A stretch of DNA of 64,000 bases from NCBI RefSeq assembly GCF_000619885.1, contig NZ_KK211039.1:213589-277588 (forward strand), given 5' to 3'. The position numbers and the translations under genes were made by a program. Each line of letters opens with the position of its first letter. Within the stretch, counting starts at the first letter, position 1. Below the pieces are notes generated by a model that saw only the letters and a program-made list of their open reading frames with translations, did no database searches and was not told the DNA's origin. This document shows positions 28,225 to 37,774 of the stretch, piece by piece. This stretch comes from Balneatrix alpica DSM 16621. GTDB lineage: Bacteria > Pseudomonadota > Gammaproteobacteria > Pseudomonadales > Balneatricaceae.

Positions 28225-28973
28225 ATCTGTGGCAGCAGTGTGCGGGCGCACAGCAGATTCGCCCCCTGAATGGCCGACTGTATCGGCTGGTGGAGAGCCA
28301 GGAGCAGGTCGCGACCCTCGGCTATGTGGATACCTTGGCAGAGCAGGCATTGCTTGAAGACCTGTTGGAACAGGTTAAACCGCGCCATTTAGAGCCCAAT
28401 GTAGGTGAGCTGCATTACCTGCTGAAAAGTCCTTTTCGTTATCCCCCGCTGCAGTGGGGTTCGCGCTTTGGCCGTGTGCATGAGCCGAGTCTGCTGTATG
28501 GCGGCGCCAGCGTGGAGGTAACCCTGGCGGAGTCGGCCTATTACCGCTTTATCTTTTGGTACTCAATGCAGGGGCCAGCGCCGAAAGCGAGCCTGCGTAC
28601 CGAACATTCGTTGTTTGCCGTAGGTTATCGCTGTGAGCGCGGGGTGCAGTTACAGCAGCCGCCTTTTAGTGAGCATCGGGCACTGCTCTGTCACCCCTGT
28701 GATTATCAAGCCACTCAGGCTTTGGGCAGTGCGATGCGTGAGGCGGGGGTGGAAGCCTTTGAATATACCTCGGCGCGCCATCCGCAAGGGGGCAGCTGTG
28801 TTGCTCTCTTTACCCCTGCGGCCTTGGCCCAAAATAAACCCAGCATGTTAGCCCCCTGGCTATGTGAGCTGAGCCAGGAGCGGGTCAGCTTTAAGGCGGT
28901 GGGGCAATCCCAGCTCTATCACTTCAGTCTGAGTCAGTTTGAACACCAGGGTCAGTTGCCCTGGCCTGCCTGA
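28221..28973 (+). CDS. RES-domain toxin
   Basis: 250 residues. The RES core has Arg in RLYRLVES, RFGRVHEPSLLYGGASVEVTLAE (Arg, Tyr and catalytic Glu) and later Ser residues in GGSCVALF. Known RES toxins degrade NAD+. GTG 28221 overlaps the antitoxin stop and is preferred to frames starting inside the antitoxin. The last 50 bp overlap the 3' end of the convergent LysR gene. Confidence 0.85.
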   Translation: MNLWQQCAGAQQIRPLNGRLYRLVESQEQVATLGYVDTLAEQALLEDLLEQVKPRHLEPNVGELHYLLKSPFRYPPLQWGSRFGRVHEPSLLYGGASVEVTLAESAYYRFIFWYSMQGPAPKASLRTEHSLFAVGYRCERGVQLQQPPFSEHRALLCHPCDYQATQALGSAMREAGVEAFEYTSARHPQGGSCVALFTPAALAQNKPSMLAPWLCELSQERVSFKAVGQSQLYHFSLSQFEHQGQLPWPA

Positions 28974-29826
28974 TTTGTTGCAGCAAGCGCGTGGCCGCAC
29001 CCGAGAGACGGACTTTTTTGTGCCAGGCGGCCACGATGGTGCGGTTGATCTCATATTGTTGCAGGGGCAAACGCACCAGTTCCGGCCCAAGCATGGCCTC
29101 AGCTAACAGGCTCCAACCTAAACCCACCTCGGTTAACATCTTCAGCGCCTCCAGATAGTTGGACGGCTGACGCAATTGCAGGGCAACGTGATGCTCGTTA
29201 AACAGGCTTTCCAGAGCACGGCGCAAGTGGGTGTGGTTACCGGGCAACAGGGCAGGGTAGTGACTCAGGTCACTCAAGCTTAGGTGGCTTTGTTGGGCCA
29301 GTGGATGGGCGGGGCTCACACAGAAACACAGGCGTTCGCTAAACAGTGGTTGATAGCAGAGGTTGTGCTCATGCAGCGGCGGGTCGGTGATAAAGGCCAG
29401 CTCCAGCTCACCGGTCAGTAATTGTTGATGGGCCTCTGCCGACTTTTTGAAATCCACCGCCAGCTCAACCTGGGGGTAGGCCTTGGCGAACTCAGCTAAT
29501 AAGGGCTTGAGGTAATAGAGGCCGATATGCTGGGTGGTGGCCAAATGCAGGCTACCGCCAATGCCCTGTTGCAGGGCTTTTAACTCCTGTTGCGCTTGCT
29601 CGGCCTGCTCCAGCATCCGTTGCGCATGGGGCAGGAACAGTCTTCCCGCCTCGGTCAGCAGGGTTTTGCGTCCGACCCGGTCAAACAGGCTGACGTTGAG
29701 TTCGGTTTCCAGCACTTGAATGCGTTTGCTTAAGCCGGGCTGGGTCAGGTGTAACAGCTCAGCGGCCTGGGAGAAGGATTGCTCCCGAGCGGCCACCACA
29801 AAGGCGCGGAGGGCGGCTAGCTGCAT
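28924..29826 (-). CDS. LysR-family transcriptional regulator
   Basis: 300 residues. The N-terminal winged helix (1-60: LRAFVVAAREQSFSQAAELLHLTQPGLSKRIQVLE) is followed by a periplasmic-binding-like effector domain (about 90-290). It is divergent from the ctlX-like gene, with 105 bp between starts, so it may regulate that gene. Effector unknown. Confidence 0.92.
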   Translation of the reverse strand: MQLAALRAFVVAAREQSFSQAAELLHLTQPGLSKRIQVLETELNVSLFDRVGRKTLLTEAGRLFLPHAQRMLEQAEQAQQELKALQQGIGGSLHLATTQHIGLYYLKPLLAEFAKAYPQVELAVDFKKSAEAHQQLLTGELELAFITDPPLHEHNLCYQPLFSERLCFCVSPAHPLAQQSHLSLSDLSHYPALLPGNHTHLRRALESLFNEHHVALQLRQPSNYLEALKMLTEVGLGWSLLAEAMLGPELVRLPLQQYEINRTIVAAWHKKVRLSGAATRLLQQIRQARATDPGVQTDSD

Positions 29827-29931
29827 AATTCATTACTCATGGTTTTGGATTTGTCTAAAAAATGGAACTTTTTGTTTTGGATGGAGGCTGCTTACTATAT
29901 CAGTACTTTCAGCTTCCGCCAGGAGAGATTG

Positions 29932-30933
29932 ATGTCCAGCCCACTCGCTTCCCGTCCGCTATATGTTGATCCGCAGCACCCCTGGCAAGCGCCGCTTTTG
30001 CATCCGCAATTAGCCGAGGCGGTGGTGATGGTGCGTCCGCTGGATTTCGTCTTTAACGAGCAAACCGGCGTCGATAATGAGTTCCAGCAGCGTCTGGATT
30101 TGGCGCCGACTGAGATTACCCGCCGCGCCCTGACGGAGTTTGATGCCATGGTGGCGCGCCTGCAGCAGGCTGGAATTGAGGTGTTGGTGCTGGATGGCCA
30201 TGCCGATCCTAACCCGACCCCGGATGCGGTATTCCCCAATAACTGGTTTACCACCAGTGCCGAGGGGGTGGTGCATGTTTACCCCATGTTTACTGAAAAC
30301 CGACGCCAGGAGCGGCGGGTGCAGGAGTTACTACCGCTACTGTTGCAGCATGGCTTCCAGGTGAATGAGCTAAGTTGGGTGGGCCATCCGTTAGAGCAGG
30401 AGCAGATCCTGGAAGGCACCGGCGTGATGATTTTTGATCATCCGCGCAAGCGGGTCTTTGCTGCTTTGTCCCAGCGTTGTCAGCGGGCGCAGCTGCATAA
30501 CTATGCGCGGATGCGCGGGTTACAGGAGGTGATTGCCTTCGATACCCGCTCCAGCCAGGGTAAGCCGATTTATCACACCAATGTGATGATGAGCCTGGGG
30601 CGGGAGTTGGCGATTATCTGCCTGGAGGCGGTGGTGCCTGAGCAGCGCCAGCAGGTGCAGGCTGCACTGGCTGAGCAGCATCACATTCTGGAATTGTCGA
30701 TGGCGCAAATGGAGCAGCATTTCTGTGCCAACGTGCTGCAAATGCAAAGCCGCCAGGGGGTGCCTTATTGGGTGATGTCCGCCTCGGCTTGGCAGGGCTT
30801 TAGCCCGGCGCAACAGCGGATGTTAGAGCGTTATGGTGAGCCGTTGATCAACCCCATCCCCACCCTGGAGCAGGTGGGGGGAGGGAGTTGCCGTTGTATG
30901 CTGGCGGAGGTGTTTTTACCCCGTCAGGGTTGA
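29932..30933 (+). CDS. ctlX: CtlX-like amidinotransferase/arginine deiminase-family hydrolase
   Basis: 333 residues. Pentein-fold segments: MVRPLDFVFNEQTGVDNEFQ, the Asp in PDAVFPNNWF, ILEGTGVMIFD (Glu), catalytic His in IYHTNVMM and the C-terminal nucleophile Cys in GGGSCRCMLAE. The family is linked to citrulline or arginine-type ureido/guanidino substrates. ATG 29932 has AGGAGAG 6 bp upstream; a longer reading from 29839 lacks a site and adds an unconserved-looking leader. The end overlaps cydX by 10 bp. Confidence 0.82.
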   Translation: MSSPLASRPLYVDPQHPWQAPLLHPQLAEAVVMVRPLDFVFNEQTGVDNEFQQRLDLAPTEITRRALTEFDAMVARLQQAGIEVLVLDGHADPNPTPDAVFPNNWFTTSAEGVVHVYPMFTENRRQERRVQELLPLLLQHGFQVNELSWVGHPLEQEQILEGTGVMIFDHPRKRVFAALSQRCQRAQLHNYARMRGLQEVIAFDTRSSQGKPIYHTNVMMSLGRELAIICLEAVVPEQRQQVQAALAEQHHILELSMAQMEQHFCANVLQMQSRQGVPYWVMSASAWQGFSPAQQRMLERYGEPLINPIPTLEQVGGGSCRCMLAEVFLPRQG

Positions 30934-31034
30934 TCGTTCTGATCCTGAAACTCTCTGGCCTCCAGCCACAGGGCATTAATGATGCCAAGGCTGCAGGCCA
31001 GCAGTACCCCTAGTAGCCAAGCGAAATACCACAT
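30924..31034 (-). CDS. cydX: Cytochrome bd oxidase small subunit CydX
   Basis: 36 residues. It begins MWYFAWLLGVLLACSLGIIN, which matches the E. coli CydX pattern (MWYFAW-x-LG-x-LLAC) and forms one membrane helix, followed by an acidic tail. It lies 15 bp after cydB on the same strand. Its 3' end overlaps the convergent ctlX-like gene by 10 bp. Confidence 0.93.
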   Translation of the reverse strand: MWYFAWLLGVLLACSLGIINALWLEAREFQDQNDQP

Positions 31035-31049
31035 CGTCTGAACTCCTGT

Positions 31050-32168
31050 TTAATAGAGGCTATGGGAGTGGGCTTCGATATGGGCCTGATCCAACTTGCC
31101 CCACATGCGTTTATAGCACCACAGACTGTAGGCCAGAATCAGCGGCACAAAGATGGCGGCTGCAATCAGCATAAAGCCCAGGGTTTTGCTGCTGGAGCTG
31201 GCATCAAACAGGGTCAGGCTATGACTAATGACCAGGTTGGATGGCAGCACAAAGGGAAAGAGTGCCCAGCCTGCACTGAGCATAATGCCGATAATGCTGA
31301 GACTGCTGCCGAGAAAGCCCAACCAACGTCCCTTACCGCTGGCTAACAGCAGGCCCAGCCCCGCCAGCAGGATCAGCCCATAGCTGAGGGGGTGAGCATG
31401 ATAGTTTGCCTGCCAACCGGGGTTAAGCAGATTGACCTGTTTCAGGGTAGGGTTGCCGGCTGTGGCCTCGCCGATCAGGCTCATGCCATTGATTTGGCTC
31501 AGCAGCCATCCACCTGCCAACAGGTAGCAGGCCAGTGTCGCTACCGCCGCCCAGCGGCGATAGCCCAGGGCCCGTTGGGCCAGCTCACCCGTGGTGCGCA
31601 GCACCAGCCAGGCGGCTCCATGGAGCACCAACATGCTCAGGCTCAGTAGCCCCACAATCAGGGCAAAGGGGTGTAACAGCTGCCAGAAGCTGCCTGCAAA
31701 GCTGGGGCGCAGGAACTCATCCAAGCGAAAGGGAATGCCATAAAACAGATTGGCAAAGGCCACCCCGAACAGCAGCGCCGGGAGCAGGCTGCCGCTAAAC
31801 AGCGCCCAGTCCCAGCTTTGCCGCCAGCGCGGGTTGTCCAGCTTACTGCGATAGTCAAAGCCGACCGGGCGTAAAAACAGGGCAAACAGCACCAGCAGCA
31901 TGGCCCAGTAAAGGCCGGAGAAGGCGGTGGCATACACCGGCGGCCAGGCGGCAAACAGGGCGGCGCCGGCGGTCACCAACCACACCTGATTACCTTCCCA
32001 ATGGGGGCCCAGGCTGTTGATGATGATGCGTCTTTCCTGATCCGTGCGGCCCAAAAAGGGCAGTAGAATCGCCGCGCCGATATCGAAGCCATCGGTCAGG
32101 GCAAAGCCGATCAGCAGCAGGGCGATAATGCCCCACCAAATAATCTGTAAGGTATGGAGATCAAGCAT
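31050..32168 (-). CDS. cydB: Cytochrome bd ubiquinol oxidase subunit II
   Basis: 372 residues (E. coli 379), about eight membrane segments. The N-terminus LHTLQIIWWGIIALLLIGFALTDGFDIGA is typical, as is HWEGNQVWLVTAGAALFAAWP. ATG 32168 is preferred because it overlaps cydA by 8 bp; a longer frame from 32231 lies within cydA. It stabilises the haem-bearing CydA in the inner membrane. Confidence 0.96.
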   Translation of the reverse strand: MLDLHTLQIIWWGIIALLLIGFALTDGFDIGAAILLPFLGRTDQERRIIINSLGPHWEGNQVWLVTAGAALFAAWPPVYATAFSGLYWAMLLVLFALFLRPVGFDYRSKLDNPRWRQSWDWALFSGSLLPALLFGVAFANLFYGIPFRLDEFLRPSFAGSFWQLLHPFALIVGLLSLSMLVLHGAAWLVLRTTGELAQRALGYRRWAAVATLACYLLAGGWLLSQINGMSLIGEATAGNPTLKQVNLLNPGWQANYHAHPLSYGLILLAGLGLLLASGKGRWLGFLGSSLSIIGIMLSAGWALFPFVLPSNLVISHSLTLFDASSSSKTLGFMLIAAAIFVPLILAYSLWCYKRMWGKLDQAHIEAHSHSLY

Positions 32169-33723
32169 GTTGGCCTTCCTGTTCAAAGTGATAGCGGCCG
32201 GTGTGCAGACTACTGGGGCCAAGACGGACAAATTTGATCATCAGGTACATCTCAATCACCAGCAGCAGGCTGTAAAACAGGATTAAGGCGGTCAGGCTGC
32301 CCTGCACATCCGCCAGACTGACGCTGGAGGCACCCAGGTGGGTGGGCAGGATGCCGCCAATGGCCCAGGGCTGACGGCCATATTCCGCAACGATCCAGCC
32401 GGCTTCGGCTGCCAGCCAGGGCAGGGGCAGAATTGCCACACAGAGACGCAAAAAGCGCGGATGCTGCTCTTGTTGCTGCTTGGCGCAGTAATAGAAAGCC
32501 ATCACAAACACCAGCAGCATTAACAAACCACTGCCGACCATGACACGGAAACTCCAAAACAGCGGTGCTACCTTGGGGATACTGTCATCCACCGCTTGCT
32601 GGATATGGGCTTCGGAAGCCCCCACCACCGGCTCATGGTGACGTTTCAGCAGCAGACCATAGCCAAGGTGATCTTTGACTTGATCAAAGGCTTGGCGAGT
32701 AGCTTCGGACTGATCGCCGCTGCGTAGCTGCTGTAGCAGGGCGTAGGCCTTGATGCCCTCGCGGATGCGCTGCTCGTGCAGGATTTTCAGATCGTTAATG
32801 CCCAGCACCTGCTTATCCAGTGAGCGGGTGGCGATAATACCGAGCAGGTAGGGAATATGGATGGCATAGCGGGTTTGCTCGGTTTCATCATCGGGGAAGC
32901 CGAACAGGGTGAAACTGGCGGGGGCGGGCTCGGTTTGCCAAGCCGCTTCTATCGCCGCCAGTTTGGTTTTTTGCACATCCCCCAGCTCATAGCCGGATTC
33001 GTCACCCAGCACAATCACGGACAGGATAGAGGCCAAACCGAAGGCCGAGGCAATGGAAAAGGAGCGGCGGGCAAAGGCCAAATCGCGCTTTTTCAGCAGA
33101 TACCAGGCACTGATAGAAAGCACAAAGACGGAGCCTGTGACGTAACCTGCCGCCACGGTATGGACAAATTTCACCTGGGCCACCGGGTTAAAGATCAGCT
33201 CACTGAAGGAGGCGACCTCCATCCGCATACTTTGGTAGTTGAATTCCGCCCCCACCGGATTTTGCATCCAGGCATTGGCAATCAATATCCATAGTGCTGA
33301 GAAATTGGAGCCCAATGCCACCAGCCAGGTAACCAGCAGGTGTTGACGGGCGCTTAAGCGCTCCCAACCGAAGAAGAACAGACCGATAAAGGTCGACTCC
33401 AGGAAGAACGCCATAAAGCCTTCAATCGCCAGCGGCACCCCAAAAATATCGCCGACATAATGGGAGTAATAAGCCCAGTTGGTGCCGAACTGGAACTCCA
33501 TGGTGAGGCCGGTGGTGACCCCTAAAGCAAAGTTAATACCGAACAGCTTGCCCCAAAACTTGACCATATCCTTGTAGATGGTTTTACCGGTCATCACATA
33601 GACCGATTCCATAATGGCCAAGAGGAAGGACAACCCCATGGTTAAGGGCACAAATAAGAAGTGGTAAAGCGCAGTGATGGCGAACTGTAAACGCGACAGT
33701 TCAACCACTTCATCGCTAATCAT
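32161..33723 (-). CDS. cydA: Cytochrome bd ubiquinol oxidase subunit I
   Basis: 520 residues (E. coli 522), so the long Q-loop form. His in LYHFLFVPLTMG (high-spin haem ligand, about residue 21), MEFQFGTNWAYYSHYVGDIFG, His in KFVHTVAAGYVTG (haem b558) and GWIVAEYGRQPWAI are present. Oxidises quinol and reduces oxygen with high affinity. Its start overlaps cydP by 8 bp. Confidence 0.96.
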   Translation of the reverse strand: MISDEVVELSRLQFAITALYHFLFVPLTMGLSFLLAIMESVYVMTGKTIYKDMVKFWGKLFGINFALGVTTGLTMEFQFGTNWAYYSHYVGDIFGVPLAIEGFMAFFLESTFIGLFFFGWERLSARQHLLVTWLVALGSNFSALWILIANAWMQNPVGAEFNYQSMRMEVASFSELIFNPVAQVKFVHTVAAGYVTGSVFVLSISAWYLLKKRDLAFARRSFSIASAFGLASILSVIVLGDESGYELGDVQKTKLAAIEAAWQTEPAPASFTLFGFPDDETEQTRYAIHIPYLLGIIATRSLDKQVLGINDLKILHEQRIREGIKAYALLQQLRSGDQSEATRQAFDQVKDHLGYGLLLKRHHEPVVGASEAHIQQAVDDSIPKVAPLFWSFRVMVGSGLLMLLVFVMAFYYCAKQQQEQHPRFLRLCVAILPLPWLAAEAGWIVAEYGRQPWAIGGILPTHLGASSVSLADVQGSLTALILFYSLLLVIEMYLMIKFVRLGPSSLHTGRYHFEQEGQHA

Positions 33724-33931
33724 GGTTAGGCTCCTGTGTTAGCGAAGGCGTGGGGCCAAGCAGGTGCTCAGCCAGAGGGGCGCTGGGGGCGTGAGGATCG
33801 GGGCTAAAATACAGCTGTTTAAGGGCCAGCAGTAACGTTAGCTTGATCAGCAAGACCCAAAGCAAATGTCGGGTGAGGCGATGGCGACGCAAAAATCCGC
33901 GCCAGGCGGTCATAAGGCGTTGAATGGGCAC
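33716..33931 (-). CDS. cydP: Cytochrome oxidase putative small subunit CydP
   Basis: 71 residues, GTG start with AGGAG 8 bp upstream. A basic N-terminus and RHLLWVLLIKLTLLLALKQLYFSP, one membrane helix, followed by a Pro-rich tail. The pattern and position before cydA match the CydP family. It heads the overlapping cydP-cydA-cydB-cydX unit. Confidence 0.8.
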   Translation of the reverse strand: MPIQRLMTAWRGFLRRHRLTRHLLWVLLIKLTLLLALKQLYFSPDPHAPSAPLAEHLLGPTPSLTQEPNHD

Positions 33932-34127
33932 GGTGGAGGCTCCTGAATTCTTCCTTCATGCCAGAAGGGAGGTAGTCTACTTGGCTTTAGCTTGCAAAAA
34001 ACTGTGACAAAATGACGCAGATTAAGGTGGCAGTGAGGGTAGTGGGGTAAAGGCAGGCCATTTGCCTGAGCCGGCTAAAGCCGGCAGACTGACCCGCTTT
34101 AGCGTCCGCCCAGGAAAGGAGAAAGCG

Positions 34128-34877
34128 ATGCGTTCCCATGAGATTGATTACCGCATTCTAGGTGCCAGCATGCCGATGCTGGAGATCACCCTGGACCCGC
34201 AGGAAACCGTGATCGCGGAAGCCGGTGCCCTGACCTTTATGGAAGAGGGGATTCGCTTTGAGACCCGATTGGGGGATGGCTCTGACCCTGATCAGGGTGT
34301 ACTGGGCAAGCTCTTTGCCGCTGGTAAACGTTGGGTCAGTGGCGAGTCGGTGTTTATCACTCACTTTACCCATGAGGGCAGTGGTCGTCGCAGTTTGGGA
34401 TTGGCGGCACCTTATCCGGGCATGATTGAGCCGATCAATCTGGCGGAGCTGGGCGGCGGCTTGATTTGCCAGAAGGATGCTTTTCTGGCAGCCGCCAAGG
34501 GCACCAAGATTGATATCACCTTTAGCCGCCGTTTAGGGGCCGGCTTTTTCGGCGGGGAAGGCTTTATCCTGCAAAAACTTAGCGGGGATGGGCTGGCCTT
34601 TGTCCATGCTGGCGGCACCCTGGTTAAGCGGCGCCTTAATAATGAAACCCTGAGAGTCGATACCGGTTGTTTGGTCGCCTTTAGCCCTGGGCTGGATTAC
34701 AACATTGAGTTGTCCAAGGGGCTGAAGTCGATGCTGTTCGGTGGTGAGGGCTTGTTTATGGCCACCCTGGAAGGAAGCGGTGAGGTGTGGTTGCAGAGTC
34801 TGCCTTTTTCCCGCCTGGCGGATCGTATCCTGGCCCATGCGCCGAGTGTGGGCGGCAGCAAGCAGGATGAGCGTTAA
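34128..34877 (+). CDS. AIM24/TIGR00266-family protein
   Basis: 249 residues, rich in beta structure and glycine. Segments such as [42 protein letters not shown] and [20 protein letters not shown] are typical of the family (tubby-like barrel, function poorly known). ATG 34128 has AAGGAG 6 bp upstream; a frame from 34062 lacks one. It stands alone, divergent from cydP. Confidence 0.88.
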   Translation: MRSHEIDYRILGASMPMLEITLDPQETVIAEAGALTFMEEGIRFETRLGDGSDPDQGVLGKLFAAGKRWVSGESVFITHFTHEGSGRRSLGLAAPYPGMIEPINLAELGGGLICQKDAFLAAAKGTKIDITFSRRLGAGFFGGEGFILQKLSGDGLAFVHAGGTLVKRRLNNETLRVDTGCLVAFSPGLDYNIELSKGLKSMLFGGEGLFMATLEGSGEVWLQSLPFSRLADRILAHAPSVGGSKQDER

Positions 34878-34962
34878 GCCTGTAATGGCAGGGGCATTTT
34901 GATGGCGTTGATGGAATCGTAAAACGGCGCTTGTGGTGACCATTGGCGTCATTATGGTGGGA

Positions 34963-35003
34963 TTTGACGCCAGTTATTTGGCTAAAACTTAACTGGCGTC
35001 AAA
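34963..35003. repeat. Perfect 14-bp inverted repeat upstream of the Aer-like receptor
   Basis: TTTGACGCCAGTTA (34963-34976) and TAACTGGCGTCAAA (34990-35003) are exact complements with a 13-bp spacer. A third TGGCGTCA lies at 34944-34951. No T-run follows on either strand, so an operator or DNA cruciform is as likely as a terminator. Confidence 0.75.
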
Positions 35004-35144
35004 AAGTGCAAATCTGTGACGAATAGACTGCTTGCCCTGCTGGAGCTGGAATAGAGTTTTCGGCACTTTCTATCCAATAAACTACTTACATGCAGGCGAA
35101 TAACCATAAATTTCCTTATGCCTGTGCGAGCCAGGGCCACCTTA

Positions 35145-36722
35145 ATGAAAAAGAATCTCCCCATCAGTGGAGTAGAAATCAGCTACTCCGATAAAGCCAA
35201 CATTCTCTCTACCACGGATTTAAAAGGGGCAATCACCTACGTTAACGAAGACTTCATCAAAATCAGTGGCTTCGTTGAAGAGGAATTGCTGGGTAAAAAC
35301 CACAATATTGTTCGTCACCCTGAAATGCCGCCAGCGGCTTTCAAGATGTTGTGGGATGCGATGAAAAAGGGTGACTCCTGGATGGGGTTGGTCAAAAACC
35401 GTTGTAAAAATGGCGATCATTACTGGGTACATGCCTATGCCACTCCGATCGAGCGGGACGGTAAGGTAGCGGAATATCAATCCATTCGTCGTAAACCGGA
35501 CAGTGACAGCGTCAAGCGAGCTGAATGGCTGTACCCGCAATTAATGGATGGCAAAACTCCAGCCGCAATCAAGCCAGGCTTTTCCCTGAGCTTCAAATTG
35601 CAATGCGTTTTTTCATTACTGTGGCTGCTGAGTTTTGCGCTATTGGCTGGCGTAGCCAGTGACAGCTGGATGGTGATTACGGCAATAGGGGGAGTGAGTT
35701 GGTTGCTGGGACTAGGCTTGATCAGTTGGCAGTTAAGCCCCTTGACCAGTCTGGTGGAAAAGTCCAAGGCTGTACGTACAGACCCCGTCGCACAGTATGT
35801 GTATACCGGGCGCAATGATGATCTCGGCCAAATTGCACTGGCGTTGAAGTCCCTTGAATCAGAATCCGCCGCGATTGTGGGACGTATCGCCGACTCAGCG
35901 AATACCCTGGGCAAAGAGTCCCACAGCTTGAAACGGGCGGTGGACGACACTGCCTCTGGGGTAGAAAACCAATTTAATAAAACCGATATGGTGGCCACGG
36001 CTATCAATGAAATGTCGGTAAGCATTCAGGAAGTGGCAGAGAATGCCGGGCGCACCGCAGAGGCCGCTGCTCAGGCGCGGATGGAGTCAGATCGTGGTAG
36101 CACCGCGGTGATGAAAACCCGTGAGCGGATTGCCATTTTGGCAGAAGAGGTCAATAAGGCCTCCAGTGTGATCGAGAAGTTAGAAAACGATACCACCAGT
36201 ATTACCAGCATCCTGGATGTAATCCGTGGGATTGCCGAGCAAACTAACCTATTAGCGCTAAACGCAGCCATTGAGGCCGCCCGTGCCGGTGAACAAGGGC
36301 GGGGATTCGCGGTGGTGGCCGATGAGGTACGTGCCTTGGCCAACCGTACTCATGAGTCCACCCAGGAAATTCAAAACATGTTGACCAGCCTGCAGGCTGG
36401 GGCACGTTCGGCAGTCTCGACCATGGAGGCGGGACAAACTCAGGCAGAGGAAACGGTTGCCCAGGTCGCTCACACCGTTGAAGTACTGGAGGCTATTAAT
36501 CGGGCTATTGGCACCATTACCGACATGAGTGGTCAGATTGCCACCGCAGTAGAGCAGCAAAGTTCGGTTGCGGATGAGGTGAATGCCAATATCGTCAATA
36601 TCCGTGATATTTCCCAGCACACCCGTGAACGGGCTGAGCACAGTGGTAGTGCCAGCCGCACCATGCAGCAACAGGCGCGGGGGTTGCAGGAGCTGTCTGC
36701 ACAGTTCTGGAATAAGCGCTAA
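35145..36722 (+). CDS. Aer-like PAS chemoreceptor
   Basis: 525 residues. PAS domain (about 10-115) with [31 protein letters not shown] and [24 protein letters not shown], as in Aer; two membrane segments (about 155-195); a HAMP-like region; MCP signalling domain with tip [20 protein letters not shown]. Aer proteins sense redox or energy state through FAD. ATG 35145 fits the family start MKKNLP, though the ribosome site is weak. A 14-bp inverted repeat lies upstream. Confidence 0.92.
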   Translation: MKKNLPISGVEISYSDKANILSTTDLKGAITYVNEDFIKISGFVEEELLGKNHNIVRHPEMPPAAFKMLWDAMKKGDSWMGLVKNRCKNGDHYWVHAYATPIERDGKVAEYQSIRRKPDSDSVKRAEWLYPQLMDGKTPAAIKPGFSLSFKLQCVFSLLWLLSFALLAGVASDSWMVITAIGGVSWLLGLGLISWQLSPLTSLVEKSKAVRTDPVAQYVYTGRNDDLGQIALALKSLESESAAIVGRIADSANTLGKESHSLKRAVDDTASGVENQFNKTDMVATAINEMSVSIQEVAENAGRTAEAAAQARMESDRGSTAVMKTRERIAILAEEVNKASSVIEKLENDTTSITSILDVIRGIAEQTNLLALNAAIEAARAGEQGRGFAVVADEVRALANRTHESTQEIQNMLTSLQAGARSAVSTMEAGQTQAEETVAQVAHTVEVLEAINRAIGTITDMSGQIATAVEQQSSVADEVNANIVNIRDISQHTRERAEHSGSASRTMQQQARGLQELSAQFWNKR

Positions 36723-36783
36723 GCTTGAGGGCGCGGTAGTACTAAGCTGCGGCGCCGTTTGTCATGGTCGAAAAGGATAGAGG

Positions 36784-37728
36784 ATGTTACGTCAGCGTCT
36801 GGCTGTACTGCTAGAACCCCAAGGAAGTAGCCATTGGAGTGGCCGGTTGGTCGACTGGCTATTGATTTTACTGATTGCCGCTAATGTGGTGGCGGTGATT
36901 CTGGAGTCGGTCAGTTGGTTTGCAGCGGAGCATCGCCAAGCCTTGCTATGGTTTGAGCGGGTATCGGTGCTGATCTTTACCCTGGAGTATGGCCTGCGTA
37001 TATGGTGTGCGCCTGATACCCATGCGGAACAGCAGGATCTTCCCCCCCTCTCTCCGGGCAAAGCACGTTGGCGCTATTTGCGTTCACCTATGGCACTGGT
37101 GGATTTGATCGCCATTGTGCCTTTCTATCTGAGTGTGTTTTTCAGCCTGGATTTACGCTTCTTACGGGTACTGCGTTTATTGCGGGTATTTAAACTCACT
37201 CGTTACTCTGCCGCGATGCAGATGCTACTGGGAGTGTTTCGCGAAGAGGCAGGCCCGTTGGGGGCGGCTTTTTTTGTGCTCTTTATCCTGATGATATTAG
37301 CCTCCAGCGGTATTTATCTGATTGAGCATCAAATTCAGCCCGAAGCCTTTGGCAGTATACCTGCAGCCATGTGGTGGGCGATGGCGACACTGACAACGGT
37401 AGGCTATGGCGATGTGACGCCGATTACCCCTTTGGGGCGTTTTTTTGGCGGTTGCATTACCCTGGTCGGGATGGGCATGGTGGCATTGCCGGCGGGCATC
37501 TTAGCCTCTGGCTTTTCAGATCAATTGCATCGACGTCGGCAGGAGTACCAGCAGGCCCTGTCAGAAGCACTGGAGGACGGCCACATGAGCCACAGTGAAG
37601 CCAGTGAGCTGGAAGAACTACGCCAGGAGCTCGGACTATCAGAGAGCCAGGTGACGCTCTTGCAACAGAAGTGGCAACGCCGCCAGCACCGCTGCAGTTG
37701 CCCCCATTGCGGCGCTGAGTTGCCTTAA
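36784..37728 (+). CDS. Voltage-gated-type potassium channel with a zinc-ribbon tail
   Basis: 314 residues. Six membrane segments; S4 charges in FLRVLRLLRVFKLTRYS (about 120-137), pore helix and filter TLTTVGYGDVTPITP (about 200-215). A C-terminal coiled coil (about 245-295) ends in CSCPHCGAELP, a CxCxxC zinc-ribbon-like knuckle. It should pass K+ across the inner membrane. It follows the Aer-like gene by 61 bp. Confidence 0.9.
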   Translation: MLRQRLAVLLEPQGSSHWSGRLVDWLLILLIAANVVAVILESVSWFAAEHRQALLWFERVSVLIFTLEYGLRIWCAPDTHAEQQDLPPLSPGKARWRYLRSPMALVDLIAIVPFYLSVFFSLDLRFLRVLRLLRVFKLTRYSAAMQMLLGVFREEAGPLGAAFFVLFILMILASSGIYLIEHQIQPEAFGSIPAAMWWAMATLTTVGYGDVTPITPLGRFFGGCITLVGMGMVALPAGILASGFSDQLHRRRQEYQQALSEALEDGHMSHSEASELEELRQELGLSESQVTLLQQKWQRRQHRCSCPHCGAELP

Positions 37729-37774
37729 GCGCTCTTTGCCGCAAAAGGGGTTAACGAGGTTAGTCTCGTTTTGA

